29,916 nucleotides of DNA from JBHIBC01 sp046758905 (GTDB lineage Bacteria > Acidobacteriota > Polarisedimenticolia > Gp22-AA2), in NCBI GenBank assembly GCA_046758905.1, contig JBHIBC010000033.1, positions 1 through 29,916 of the forward strand, in the 5' to 3' direction. The notes beneath the pieces are model-generated. The model was not told the origin of the DNA, did not search any database, and saw nothing but the letters and a program-made list of their open reading frames with translations. A program made the position numbers and the translations under genes. Below are positions 1-6,980 of the stretch, in pieces (position 1 is the first letter of the stretch; each line of letters opens with the position of its first letter).

Positions 1-402
1 CGGCCCGCCGTCGTCGGCGGAGTCGTGCGCACAGCCGCCGGGGGGGCTGGCCGACGGATCGACGACGGCGCCGGCGGGCGTGTCCGGGCAGCGGTCGATC
101 CCGTCGAGGATGGTGTCGCCGTCGGAGTCGAGCGGGCAGCCGTCGCGATCGACGATGGCGCCGCTGGGGGTGTCGGCGCACCCGTCGGCGCCGTCCGGCA
201 CCGCGTCCGAGTCCGAGTCGAGCGGGCAGCCGTCCTCGTCGACCGGCCATCCGCGCGGCGTGTCGGCGCACTTGTCGATGCCCTCCATCACCCCGTCCTG
301 GTCGAGGTCCCACGGACAGCCGTCGTGCTTGTCGACCAGCGCCCCTTCCGGGGTGTCCGGGCACCGGTCGCTCAGGTCCAGCACCCCGTCGCCGTCCTGG
401 TC
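1..402 (-). repeat. Tandem thrombospondin type 3 coding repeats
   Basis: About five units of roughly 75 nt encode DxDxDGxxDxxDxCPDTPxGxxVDxxGCP-like modules. At DNA level near-identical blocks recur, such as those reading GCCGTC(C/G)GAGTC and GGGCAGCCGTC in the plus orientation (for example near 125-150 and 205-240). The repetition is protein-driven and is not a CRISPR or satellite. Confidence 0.75.
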
Positions 403-1017
403 CCGGGCCGAGCCCGCGCCGAAGCTCCACGACAGGCCGAGGTTGAGGTTCTGGTTGTTGTACGAATCGGTGAAGGAGTACTGGACCTCGACCTCCGCGC
501 GGAAGGCCAGGTGGGCGCTCAGGCGGTGGCGGATCCCGCCGCCCACCGTGAACACCTCGGCGTCGACCGCCCCCTCGTCCGCGGGGCTCAGAGCGGGGTC
601 GCTGTCGAACCTGTGGATCCCGGCGCCGACGGCCACGTACGGCTTGAACCGCCGCCGCTCGTTCGTCGGGTTGATCAGGAAGCGGAGCGTGTAGGCGTCG
701 AGCGAGAAGCTCGTGCCGGGATTGTTGAAGAACACTGTGGGCCCGTCGATCAGGGTGCTGTCGCCATCCTGGAGATCTCCGTCGCCGGTCCTCAGGAACT
801 GGAACTCGATCTCGAAGTTCTCGTGGAAGTTATAGCCGACCCGCAGGCCGTAGTCGGAGGCATCGTCGATCTCCAGCTCGCTGGCGAACAGGTTGGTGCC
901 GAAGAAGGGGCTGATCTCCCAACCGCCCTTGCGCTCCTGGGCGGCCGCCGGCGACGGGAGCGCCAGGCTCGCGACCAGGGCGAGGACGGAGGCCAGGACT
1001 GAGAGGCGTGGGCTCAC
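1..1017 (-). CDS. OmpA-like outer-membrane beta-barrel protein with thrombospondin type 3 repeats (C-terminus cut by window edge)
   Basis: The frame is open from a GTG at 1017 to the window edge (339 codons, no stop), so the protein is partial. Residues 1-26 form a signal peptide ending in an AAAQ-type cleavage region. Residues about 30-200 alternate in the manner of a small 8-stranded outer-membrane barrel (e.g. GWEISPFFGTNLF, YGLRVGYNF, FKPYVAVGAGIH, FRAEVEVQYSF). From residue 206 (nt 402) come tandem thrombospondin type 3 calcium-binding units with DxDxDG cores and a regular CPDTP / DxDGCP rhythm. In known relatives this linker leads to a peptidoglycan-binding OmpA domain; I infer that lies beyond the edge. 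Likely role: anchoring the outer membrane to peptidoglycan. Other starts were considered, but no in-frame ATG occurs in the nine or so codons upstream. The Shine-Dalgarno is weak (GGGGA about 13 nt upstream). Confidence 0.85.
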   Translation of the reverse strand, partial: MSPRLSVLASVLALVASLALPSPAAAQERKGGWEISPFFGTNLFASELEIDDASDYGLRVGYNFHENFEIEFQFLRTGDGDLQDGDSTLIDGPTVFFNNPGTSFSLDAYTLRFLINPTNERRRFKPYVAVGAGIHRFDSDPALSPADEGAVDAEVFTVGGGIRHRLSAHLAFRAEVEVQYSFTDSYNNQNLNLGLSWSFGAGSARDQDGDGVLDLSDRCPDTPEGALVDKHDGCPWDLDQDGVMEGIDKCADTPRGWPVDEDGCPLDSDSDAVPDGADGCADTPSGAIVDRDGCPLDSDGDTILDGIDRCPDTPAGAVVDPSASPPGGCAHDSADDGGP

Positions 1018-1177
1018 GGAGCTGTTTCCCCGAGGACTCGAGCGATGATCATGAACGAGGCGCGTCGCACCGCACCGGGCGCCATCGCCCGCGCTCCCGG
1101 CCGGCGGTACGCGCGGTGGCCTCCCGAACGCCGGATGCGACGCGTTCTGGGCGCGAAGCGTCAAAAAAAAGCGGCGA

Positions 1178-1207
1178 ATGCTAGCACACCGATTTTCCGG
1201 CTGTCAA
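1178..1207 (-). promoter_or_regulatory. Sigma-70-type promoter for the OmpA-like gene
   Basis: On the minus strand a perfect -35 TTGACA (1207-1202) is followed after 18 nt by TAGCAT (1183-1178). Transcription would start near 1171, giving a leader of about 155 nt that begins close to a T8 tract (1163-1170). The 18-bp spacer matches two other strong promoters in the window. Together with the histidine-kinase promoter this explains the gene-free stretch 1018-1318; I see no convincing small gene there. Confidence 0.6.
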
Positions 1208-1278
1208 TGACCGGGCAGCGGCGTCTCCCGTTTCGCCGCGGGTCCGGAGCAGCGCCGCCGGACGAGCGGGAACGGATG

Positions 1279-1287
1279 TGCTATCCT
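1279..1287 (+). promoter_or_regulatory. Possible extended -10 promoter for the kinase-ligA-regulator operon
   Basis: TGCTATCCT is a TGn-extended -10 element 31 nt before the kinase start; no recognisable -35 precedes it. It resembles the TGCTATAAT found ahead of gatB. A start near 1294 would give a leader of about 25 nt carrying the GGAG ribosome site at 1309-1312. Confidence 0.4.
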
Positions 1288-1318
1288 GTGTCGCGCCGGC
1301 ACATCCCCGGAGATCGAA

Positions 1319-2800
1319 GTGTGGGAGGCGCCCGTGCGGGCCGTACGCTGCAAATCGGAGCCCACCTTCCGCAGGCGCCTTCTCTTCGCCTCCGCGCTCT
1401 TCCTGACGCTGTTTCTCGCCAACATCTACGGGTTCTCCCTGATCGCCTTCCGGGAGCTGACTCAGGTGAGGATCCACAAGATGCTCATGGCCTCGCTGCG
1501 GGCGGTCGAGGTTCCGCTCCTCCCCGAGGAGCCGCTGGCGCCGGAGGAGGTCGCCGTCCCCCCGCTGCCCGCGGAGGAGTGCCCGCCCCGCGACCCGCAG
1601 AGCCCGGTGACGGTCGTGCCCTGCCTGCCGAAGCCGAGCGGACCCGACCCCGGACGGATCGCCTTCCGCTCCCGCACCCAGCTGGAGCGCGTCGTCACCA
1701 ACGCCCGCGGTGACGTCACCTGGAGGCACTATCTGGAGATCACCGGCGGGCCGCGGGCCGGGGGGAGCGCAACCGCGCTGCTGCCCGGGCACCGCGAGAT
1801 CCTGGACACGTGGGAGATCCGGGGCCGACGGCAGCCGGTCGTCGCCCTCCGGCAGCCGGCGGCCCCCGGCTCCGGCGCGATCCGGGAGGTGGGCATCCCC
1901 CAGGAGGAGATCGACCGGGAGATCGCGGCCCTCGAGAGGAAGCTCCAGACGAAGCTGTGGATCGGGGCCGGCGTCGCGGTGCTGATCCTGCTGATCGCTT
2001 TCCTGTACGTGCTGCGCCTCCTCTCCAGGACCCGGATGCTGGAGGCGCAGGCGCAGATGGACGACCGGCTCGCCTTCGTGGGGGCCCTGGCCGCCGGGCT
2101 GGCGCACGAGATCCGCAACCCCCTCAACGTCCTCAGCATGAACCTGCAGTTGCTCGAGGAGGAGATCGCCGCGCGGCGGGCCCACAGCGAGGAGACCCGC
2201 GTGTACGTTTCGGCGCTGCAGGGTGAGATCCGCCGCCTCAGCAACCTGGTCAACAATTTCCTGTCGTACGCGCGCCCCAACCAGCCGCGCTTCGAGACCA
2301 GGGATCTCAACCAGGTCCTGCGCGGGATCTGCCAGTTCGTCCGGCCCGAGTTCGAGGGCCGGGGGCTGAGCCTGCGCCAAGACCTGTCCCCCTACCTGCC
2401 GCCCGTCGATCTGGACGAGGCCCAGATCCGTCAGGCGGTCCTGAACATCTTGATGAACGCGGCGCAGATCCTGAAGCCGGGCGGGACGGTCGTGGTCGGG
2501 AGCCGCGTCGGCCCGGGCGGCGAGGCGATCGTCAGCATCGAGGACGACGGCCCCGGGATCCCGGCGGAGGATCGCCAGAGGATCTTCAAGGTGTTCTACT
2601 CCTCCCGGGGGGGGGGCACCGGGCTCGGCCTGCCGATCGCCGCCCGCATCCTGGAGGCGCACGGCGGGACGATCGCGGTCGAGGACGGCGCCGGGCGGGG
2701 CGCTCGGTTCGTGCTCTCGCTGCCCCGGCGGCACGCGGGCGACGTCGCGCCGGCGCGGGCGGGCGGCGCGGGCGAGATGGCGGCGTCGGGAGGCTCATGA
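1319..2800 (+). CDS. Membrane-bound sensor histidine kinase (NtrB/ZraS-like)
   Basis: 493 residues. A first membrane helix at about 21-42, an extracytoplasmic proline-rich sensor region of about 170 residues and a second helix at about 213-235 precede a short HAMP-like linker. The H-box is HEIRNPLNV with phosphoacceptor His263. The ATPase has an N-box (Asn380 in NILMNAAQ), D/F-box DDGPGIP (Asp409/410) and glycine-rich GGGTGLGLPIA. The H-box type is that of kinases paired with NtrC-family regulators, and one lies two genes downstream. The GTG start is supported by GGAG 6 nt upstream. The stop overlaps the ligA start by 4 nt (ATGA), indicating translational coupling. The sensed signal is unknown: I do not recognise the periplasmic domain. 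Predicted action: autophosphorylation and transfer to Asp56 of the regulator at 4835-6211. Confidence 0.9.
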   Translation: MWEAPVRAVRCKSEPTFRRRLLFASALFLTLFLANIYGFSLIAFRELTQVRIHKMLMASLRAVEVPLLPEEPLAPEEVAVPPLPAEECPPRDPQSPVTVVPCLPKPSGPDPGRIAFRSRTQLERVVTNARGDVTWRHYLEITGGPRAGGSATALLPGHREILDTWEIRGRRQPVVALRQPAAPGSGAIREVGIPQEEIDREIAALERKLQTKLWIGAGVAVLILLIAFLYVLRLLSRTRMLEAQAQMDDRLAFVGALAAGLAHEIRNPLNVLSMNLQLLEEEIAARRAHSEETRVYVSALQGEIRRLSNLVNNFLSYARPNQPRFETRDLNQVLRGICQFVRPEFEGRGLSLRQDLSPYLPPVDLDEAQIRQAVLNILMNAAQILKPGGTVVVGSRVGPGGEAIVSIEDDGPGIPAEDRQRIFKVFYSSRGGGTGLGLPIAARILEAHGGTIAVEDGAGRGARFVLSLPRRHAGDVAPARAGGAGEMAASGGS

Positions 2801-4842
2801 GCGGTCGGGCTCCCGCATCGCGCGAGGCGGCCGCCGCCCGGGCCGAGGCGCTGCGCCGCGACATCTGGCGCCATCGCAAGCGCTACTACGTCGACGCCGA
2901 CCCTCTCATCTCGGACGGCGAGTACGACGCCCTCGAGGCCGAGCTGCGGGAGATCGAGCGGCGCTTCCCGGAGCTCGTGGTGGAGGACTCGCCGACGCAG
3001 CGCGTCGGCGCCGCGGTGACGGGCGAGCTGCCCACCGTCCCGCACGCCGTCCCGATGCTCAGCCTGGAGAACGTCACCACGTCCGAGGAGCTCGGCGAGT
3101 GGCACGACAGGCTGCGGCGCCTGCTCGGTCGCGACCGCGTGCCGTTGGTCGCCGAGCTGAAGATCGACGGCGTCTCGGTGTCGCTGATCTACGAGGGGGG
3201 CCGCCTGGTGCGCGCCGTCTCGCGGGGTGACGGGCTGCAGGGCGAGGAGGTGACGGCGAGCGTGCGGACCATCCGGTCCGTTCCGCTCCGGCTGCTCGAG
3301 CCGGTGCCGTTCCTGGAGGCGCGCGGCGAGGTCTACTACCCGATCGCGGCCTTCGAGGAGATGAACCGGAGGCGGGAGGAGGCGGGCGAGCCGGCCTTCG
3401 CCAACCCGCGCAACGCGGCGGCCGGGACGATCCGCCTGCTCGACCCGGGGCTCGTCTCCGGGAGGCCGCTGGCACTGTACGCCTGGGGGCTGGTGCGGAT
3501 CGAGGGCGCCCCGCCGCCCCGGAGTCACGCGGAGGGCCTCCGGCGCCTGGCCGGTCTCGGGCTGCGCGTCAATCCCGCGACCCGGACCTGCCGCGATCTC
3601 GATGAGGTCGAGGCCTTCTATCGCGAGTGGCGCGAGCGGCGGGACGAGCTCGATTACGAGGTGGACGGGTGCGTGGTGAAGCTCGACCCGGTCGACCTGC
3701 AGCGGCGGGCGGGGTCGACCGCCCGCGCGCCCCGCTGGGCCTGCGCGTACAAGTTCCCTCCGCGCCAGGCGACCACGGTGGTGCGGGAGATCGTCGTCCA
3801 GGTGGGCCGCACCGGGGCCCTGACGCCGGTGGCGGTCCTGGAGCCGGTCCGCCTGGGCGGCTCGACCATCTCGCGCTGCACCCTGCACAACGAGGAGGAG
3901 GTGCGGCGCAAGGACGTCCGGGTCGCCGACCGCGTCCTGATCGAGAAGGGCGGCGACGTCATCCCGCGTGTCGTCAAGGTGGTCCCGGAGGCGCGCCCGG
4001 ACGGCACCCGCCCGTACGCCATGCCGCGCCACTGCCCGGCCTGCGGGTCCCGTGTGCTCCGGCCCGAGGGGGAGGTGATCGCCCGCTGCCTGAACGCCTC
4101 CTGCCCGGCCCGGCTGAAGGAGTCGATCCGCCACTTCGCCCGGCGGGAGGCGATGGATATCGAGGGCCTGGGCGAGGCGCTCGTCGATCAGCTCATCTGC
4201 CGGGGGATGATCAGGGAGATCCCCGACATCTACCGCCTGGATCCCGGATCGCTCGCGGGGCTCGAACGGATGGGCCGGAAGTCGGCGGCGAACCTCCTGG
4301 AGCAGATCGAGAGGAGCAAGTCGGTCCCGTTCGAGCGGCTGGTGTTCGCGCTGGGGATCCGGTTCGTGGGGGAGCGGACCGCCCGGCTGCTGGCCGACGC
4401 CTTCCCGTCGATGGAGCGGCTGGCGGCGGCCACGGTCGAGGAGCTGACCGCGGTGCGCGAGATCGGGGACCGGGTCGCCGACGAGGTCCGCCGGTTCTTC
4501 GAGCAGCCCGAGAACGGCGACATGGTCCGCCGGCTCGCGGGGGCGGGCCTGACCATGCGGGCGACGGGGCGGTCGGCGCCGGCCGGCGGGGCGCTCGCCG
4601 GGAAGACCGTGGTGATCACCGGCGTCTTTCCGGGCCGCTCGCGGCCGGCGCTCAGGGGGGAGCTGCGGCGCCGGGGGGCGCGGGTCACGGAGTCGGTGTC
4701 GGGGAAGACCGATCTGCTGATCGCGGGAGACGATCCGGGCTCCAAGCTCGATCGCGCCCGCGCCCTCGGCGTCCGCGTGATCGGCGCGCGGGAGCTGCGC
4801 CGGCTGCTCGACGACCGCCCCGGGGAGGAGCGCGATGGCTGA
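2797..4842 (+). CDS. ligA: NAD-dependent DNA ligase LigA
   Basis: 681 residues, normal length for the family. It seals nicks in duplex DNA (Okazaki fragments, repair) using NAD+. Seen in order: N-terminal Ia domain including YYVDADPLISDGEYD; nucleotidyltransferase domain with adenylated Lys122 in the AELKIDG motif; OB-fold; four-Cys zinc finger (Cys413, Cys416, Cys431, Cys436); helix-hairpin-helix region at about 450-590; and a C-terminal BRCT domain (about 598-675, beginning LAGKTVVITGVFPG). All expected catalytic elements are present, so it should be the essential replicative ligase. It starts inside the kinase stop (ATGA) and overlaps the regulator by 8 nt, so it is co-transcribed and probably translationally coupled with a two-component system, an unusual setting. 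Confidence 0.97.
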   Translation: MSGRAPASREAAAARAEALRRDIWRHRKRYYVDADPLISDGEYDALEAELREIERRFPELVVEDSPTQRVGAAVTGELPTVPHAVPMLSLENVTTSEELGEWHDRLRRLLGRDRVPLVAELKIDGVSVSLIYEGGRLVRAVSRGDGLQGEEVTASVRTIRSVPLRLLEPVPFLEARGEVYYPIAAFEEMNRRREEAGEPAFANPRNAAAGTIRLLDPGLVSGRPLALYAWGLVRIEGAPPPRSHAEGLRRLAGLGLRVNPATRTCRDLDEVEAFYREWRERRDELDYEVDGCVVKLDPVDLQRRAGSTARAPRWACAYKFPPRQATTVVREIVVQVGRTGALTPVAVLEPVRLGGSTISRCTLHNEEEVRRKDVRVADRVLIEKGGDVIPRVVKVVPEARPDGTRPYAMPRHCPACGSRVLRPEGEVIARCLNASCPARLKESIRHFARREAMDIEGLGEALVDQLICRGMIREIPDIYRLDPGSLAGLERMGRKSAANLLEQIERSKSVPFERLVFALGIRFVGERTARLLADAFPSMERLAAATVEELTAVREIGDRVADEVRRFFEQPENGDMVRRLAGAGLTMRATGRSAPAGGALAGKTVVITGVFPGRSRPALRGELRRRGARVTESVSGKTDLLIAGDDPGSKLDRARALGVRVIGARELRRLLDDRPGEERDG

Positions 4843-6211
4843 CGACAGGGGACACGTCGTGGTCATCGAGGACGACGAGGGGAACCGCCGCGCCACCGAG
4901 GCGGCGCTGCGCAAGGACGGCTACCACGTCGCGTCCTTCGCTTCGGGGGAGGAGGGGATCGAGTACCTGCGCTCCGCGGGGGCCGATCTCCTGGTGACCG
5001 ACCTGCGGATGTCTCCCATGGACGGCCTGCAGGTCCTCCGCAGCGCGAAGCGGATCGATCCGGGCATCGCGGTGCTGGTGGTCACGGGCTTCGGGTCGGT
5101 CGAGTCGGCCGTCGACGCCATGAAGGAGGGGGCGGACGACTATCTTCAGAAGCCGGTCAACCTGGTCGAGCTTAGGAAGCGGGTCGCCGCGGGGGTCGAG
5201 AAGCGCCGCCTGGCGCAGGAGGTCGTCCGGCTCAAGGAGCGCCTGCAGGAGAAGTTCAGCTTCGACCGGATCGTCGGCGCCTCGCCCGCCATGCAGCAGG
5301 TGCTCCACCAGCTGTCGCTGGTCGCGCGGACCCGCAGCAGCGTGCTGATCGTGGGCGAGAGCGGCACGGGGAAGGAGCTGATCGCCAACGCGATCCACGA
5401 GCACTCGCCGCGCCGGGGCGAGCGGTTCCTGCCGATCAACTGCGCCGCCATCCCCTCCGACATCCTGGAAAGCGAGCTGTTCGGCCACGAGCGCGGGGCG
5501 TTCACCGGGGCGGTGCAGCGCAAGGCGGGGAAGTTCGAGATGGCGGATCGCGGCACCCTGTTCCTGGACGAGGTGGGCGCGATGCCGGCGGCGCTGCAGG
5601 CGAAGCTGCTGCGGGTGCTCGAGGAGCGATCCTTCATGCGGGTGGGGGGTACCGAGACCATCCGGGTCGACGTCCGGATCATCGCCGCCACCAATTCCGA
5701 TCTCGAGGAGAGGATCTCGGCGGGGGCCTTCCGCAGCGACCTCTACTACCGGCTCAAGGTCGTGACCATCCGGATCCCTCCGCTGCGCGAGCGCCCCGAG
5801 GACATCCCCATCCTCGCGCACCGCTTCTTCGAGACCTTCAAGGCGGAGAACGGCCGGCCCGATCTGTCCCTCTCCGCCGAGGTCGTCGAGGCGCTCGCCG
5901 GGTGCCCGTGGGAGGGGAACGTCCGCGAGGTCCGCAACCTGATGGAGAGCCTGGTGGTGCTCGCGCCTCCGGGGACGAAGCGCATCGGCCTGGACGACCT
6001 TCCCGAGGGCTACCGCACCCCGCCGCCCCCGGCCCCCGCGGCCGCGCCCGCGGGGCCGGCGCGCACCATGGAGGAGATCGAGAGGGATGCGATCCTGCGC
6101 ACCCTCCGCGAGACCGGGGGAAACCGCACCCGCGCGGCCGAGATCCTGGGGATCGGCCTGCGCACGCTGCAGCGCAAGCTGAGGGAGTACGGGCAGGTGG
6201 GAGACGACTGA
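4835..6211 (+). CDS. NtrC-family sigma-54-dependent response regulator
   Basis: 458 residues. The receiver domain (1-120) has the acidic pair Asp13/Asp14, phosphoacceptor Asp56, Thr84 and Lys106. The AAA+ domain has Walker A GESGTGKE (174-181), the sigma-54 contact loop GAFTGA (221-226) and Walker B LFLDE. A Pro/Ala-rich linker (about 390-407) leads to a Fis-type helix-turn-helix whose core is NRTRAAEILGIGLRTLQRKL. An intact GAFTGA means it should activate sigma-54 RNA polymerase. It overlaps ligA by 8 nt and has a good ribosome site (GGGGAGGAG, about 5 nt spacing). Its cognate kinase is most likely the gene at 1319-2800. The nearest candidate target is the sigma-54 promoter at 6421-6436. Confidence 0.93.
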   Translation: MADDRGHVVVIEDDEGNRRATEAALRKDGYHVASFASGEEGIEYLRSAGADLLVTDLRMSPMDGLQVLRSAKRIDPGIAVLVVTGFGSVESAVDAMKEGADDYLQKPVNLVELRKRVAAGVEKRRLAQEVVRLKERLQEKFSFDRIVGASPAMQQVLHQLSLVARTRSSVLIVGESGTGKELIANAIHEHSPRRGERFLPINCAAIPSDILESELFGHERGAFTGAVQRKAGKFEMADRGTLFLDEVGAMPAALQAKLLRVLEERSFMRVGGTETIRVDVRIIAATNSDLEERISAGAFRSDLYYRLKVVTIRIPPLRERPEDIPILAHRFFETFKAENGRPDLSLSAEVVEALAGCPWEGNVREVRNLMESLVVLAPPGTKRIGLDDLPEGYRTPPPPAPAAAPAGPARTMEEIERDAILRTLRETGGNRTRAAEILGIGLRTLQRKLREYGQVGDD

Positions 6212-6216
6212 GGCCG

Positions 6217-6231
6217 GCGCCAAAATGGCGC
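6217..6231. promoter_or_regulatory. 15-bp inverted repeat, candidate activator-binding site
   Basis: GCGCCA-AAA-TGGCGC is a perfect 6-bp inverted repeat just after the regulator stop codon, about 220 nt upstream of the predicted start from the sigma-54 promoter. Its form (GCRCCA, A/T centre, TGGYGC) resembles NtrC-type enhancer sites. There is no T-run, so it does not look like an intrinsic terminator. Binding is inferred. Confidence 0.35.
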
Positions 6232-6243
6232 ACGGCGGGGCGG

Positions 6244-6305
6244 GGCATGGGGCCACGACGAGCCGGGCCGACGGCGGCGGCGCCCCCGGCGGGAGGCATG
6301 GGGCC
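6244..6305. repeat. Two direct copies of GGCATGGGGCC, 51 bp apart
   Basis: Copies at 6244-6254 and 6295-6305 have identical 11-mers. The 51-bp period is close to five helical turns, so both would face the same side of the DNA. They sit between the regulator gene and the sigma-54 promoter, where enhancer half-sites would be expected. In such GC-rich DNA a chance match is possible. Confidence 0.25.
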
Positions 6306-6420
6306 GCCGCCCTCCCCCGCCCGGGCGCATCGCTCAATGTCCTCAGGCGCAACGGATTGCCGGTGCGCCCGGGGCGAGGCGGAGGCGGGGGTGGCGGACC
6401 GCCGCGGCGCCGGAAGGGCG

Positions 6421-6436
6421 TGGCACGACGATTGCT
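6421..6436 (+). promoter_or_regulatory. Sigma-54 (-24/-12) promoter
   Basis: TGGCACGACGATTGCT matches the sigma-54 consensus TGGCACG-N4-TTGCW at every fixed position. The invariant GG (6422-6423) and GC (6434-6435) are separated by exactly 10 nt. Transcription would start near 6447, 36 nt before the single-domain response regulator. The gene just upstream encodes a GAFTGA-containing activator. This also accounts for the gene-free 6212-6482 stretch. Confidence 0.82.
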
Positions 6437-6482
6437 GTCCACGACGGCGCCGGGGAGGCCGGCGAGCGCCGGAGACGAAAAC

Positions 6483-6878
6483 GTGAGCACCATCCTCATC
6501 ATCGACGACGATCAGGCGGTCCTCCAGGCGTACGGCTGCCTCCTCCGGCGCCGGGGCCACCGGGTCATCCTGGTACGGGACCCGGACGAGGTGCGCGGCA
6601 GCCCCGACCCGCTGCGGGACGTGGACCTGGTGATTCTCGATCAGAGGATGCCCCGCACCACGGGCATCGAGCTGCTGCGGACTTTGCGTCGCGCCCGGGC
6701 GCCCCGCGGTGGAGCGGCTCCCGCCGTGCTGCTCGTGAGCGCCTACCTGAACGAGGAGATCCGCCGCGAGGCGCTGGAGCTGGGCGTGGCGGAGGTGATC
6801 GAGAAGCCGGTCGACCCGGAGCTGCTCCTGCGGCGCGTCCGCGAGTCGCTGGCCGGGCGCGGGGATCATGCCCCGTGA
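6483..6878 (+). CDS. Single-domain (receiver-only) response regulator
   Basis: 131 residues, consisting only of a CheY-like receiver: acidic triplet Asp8-10, phosphoacceptor Asp53 (LVILDQRMP), Ser86 and Lys108 with the usual KP. There is no output domain. The frame is open back to 6225, but the GTG at 6483 is chosen because GGAG lies 8 nt upstream, because receivers begin with a short hydrophobic strand as here (STILIIDDD), and because the sigma-54 promoter lies inside the longer frame. Likely roles are phosphate sink, phosphorelay intermediate or protein-interaction switch; the sequence alone cannot decide. It probably belongs to the kinase/activator circuit immediately upstream. Confidence 0.88.
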   Translation: MSTILIIDDDQAVLQAYGCLLRRRGHRVILVRDPDEVRGSPDPLRDVDLVILDQRMPRTTGIELLRTLRRARAPRGGAAPAVLLVSAYLNEEIRREALELGVAEVIEKPVDPELLLRRVRESLAGRGDHAP

Positions 6879-6906
6879 GGCCCCGCCCGCCGGGCGGCGC
6901 GCGTCC

Positions 6907-6936
6907 TTGACCCGACTCTCGGGGGCGACCTATACT
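6907..6936 (+). promoter_or_regulatory. Sigma-70-type promoter for htrA
   Basis: TTGACC (6907-6912), 18-nt spacer, TATACT (6931-6936). The predicted start near 6943 gives a leader of about 38 nt containing AAGGGG before the ATG at 6981. A GC-rich 6-bp hairpin without a T-run (6883-6897) lies just upstream and might weakly end the preceding transcript. Confidence 0.7.
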
Positions 6937-6980
6937 GAACGGCCTCGGAACCGGACGGGCGAGCCAAGGGGTCCCGATCC

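Noticed and set aside
1..402. Regularly spaced repeats resembling a CRISPR array
   Set aside because: Units are in frame, encode thrombospondin type 3 modules and are not separated by unique spacers.
1161..1170. A8/T8 tract read as an intrinsic terminator
   Set aside because: No stable hairpin precedes the T-run on the minus strand, and it lies just downstream of the promoter of the OmpA-like gene.
6225..6482. N-terminal extension of the receiver-only regulator
   Set aside because: Gly/Arg/Ala low-complexity translation that contains the sigma-54 promoter; GTG 6483 has a ribosome site and starts right at the receiver fold.
6883..6897. Hairpin after the receiver-only regulator as a terminator
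   Set aside because: The stem is only 6 bp and no T-run follows; mentioned with the htrA promoter instead.
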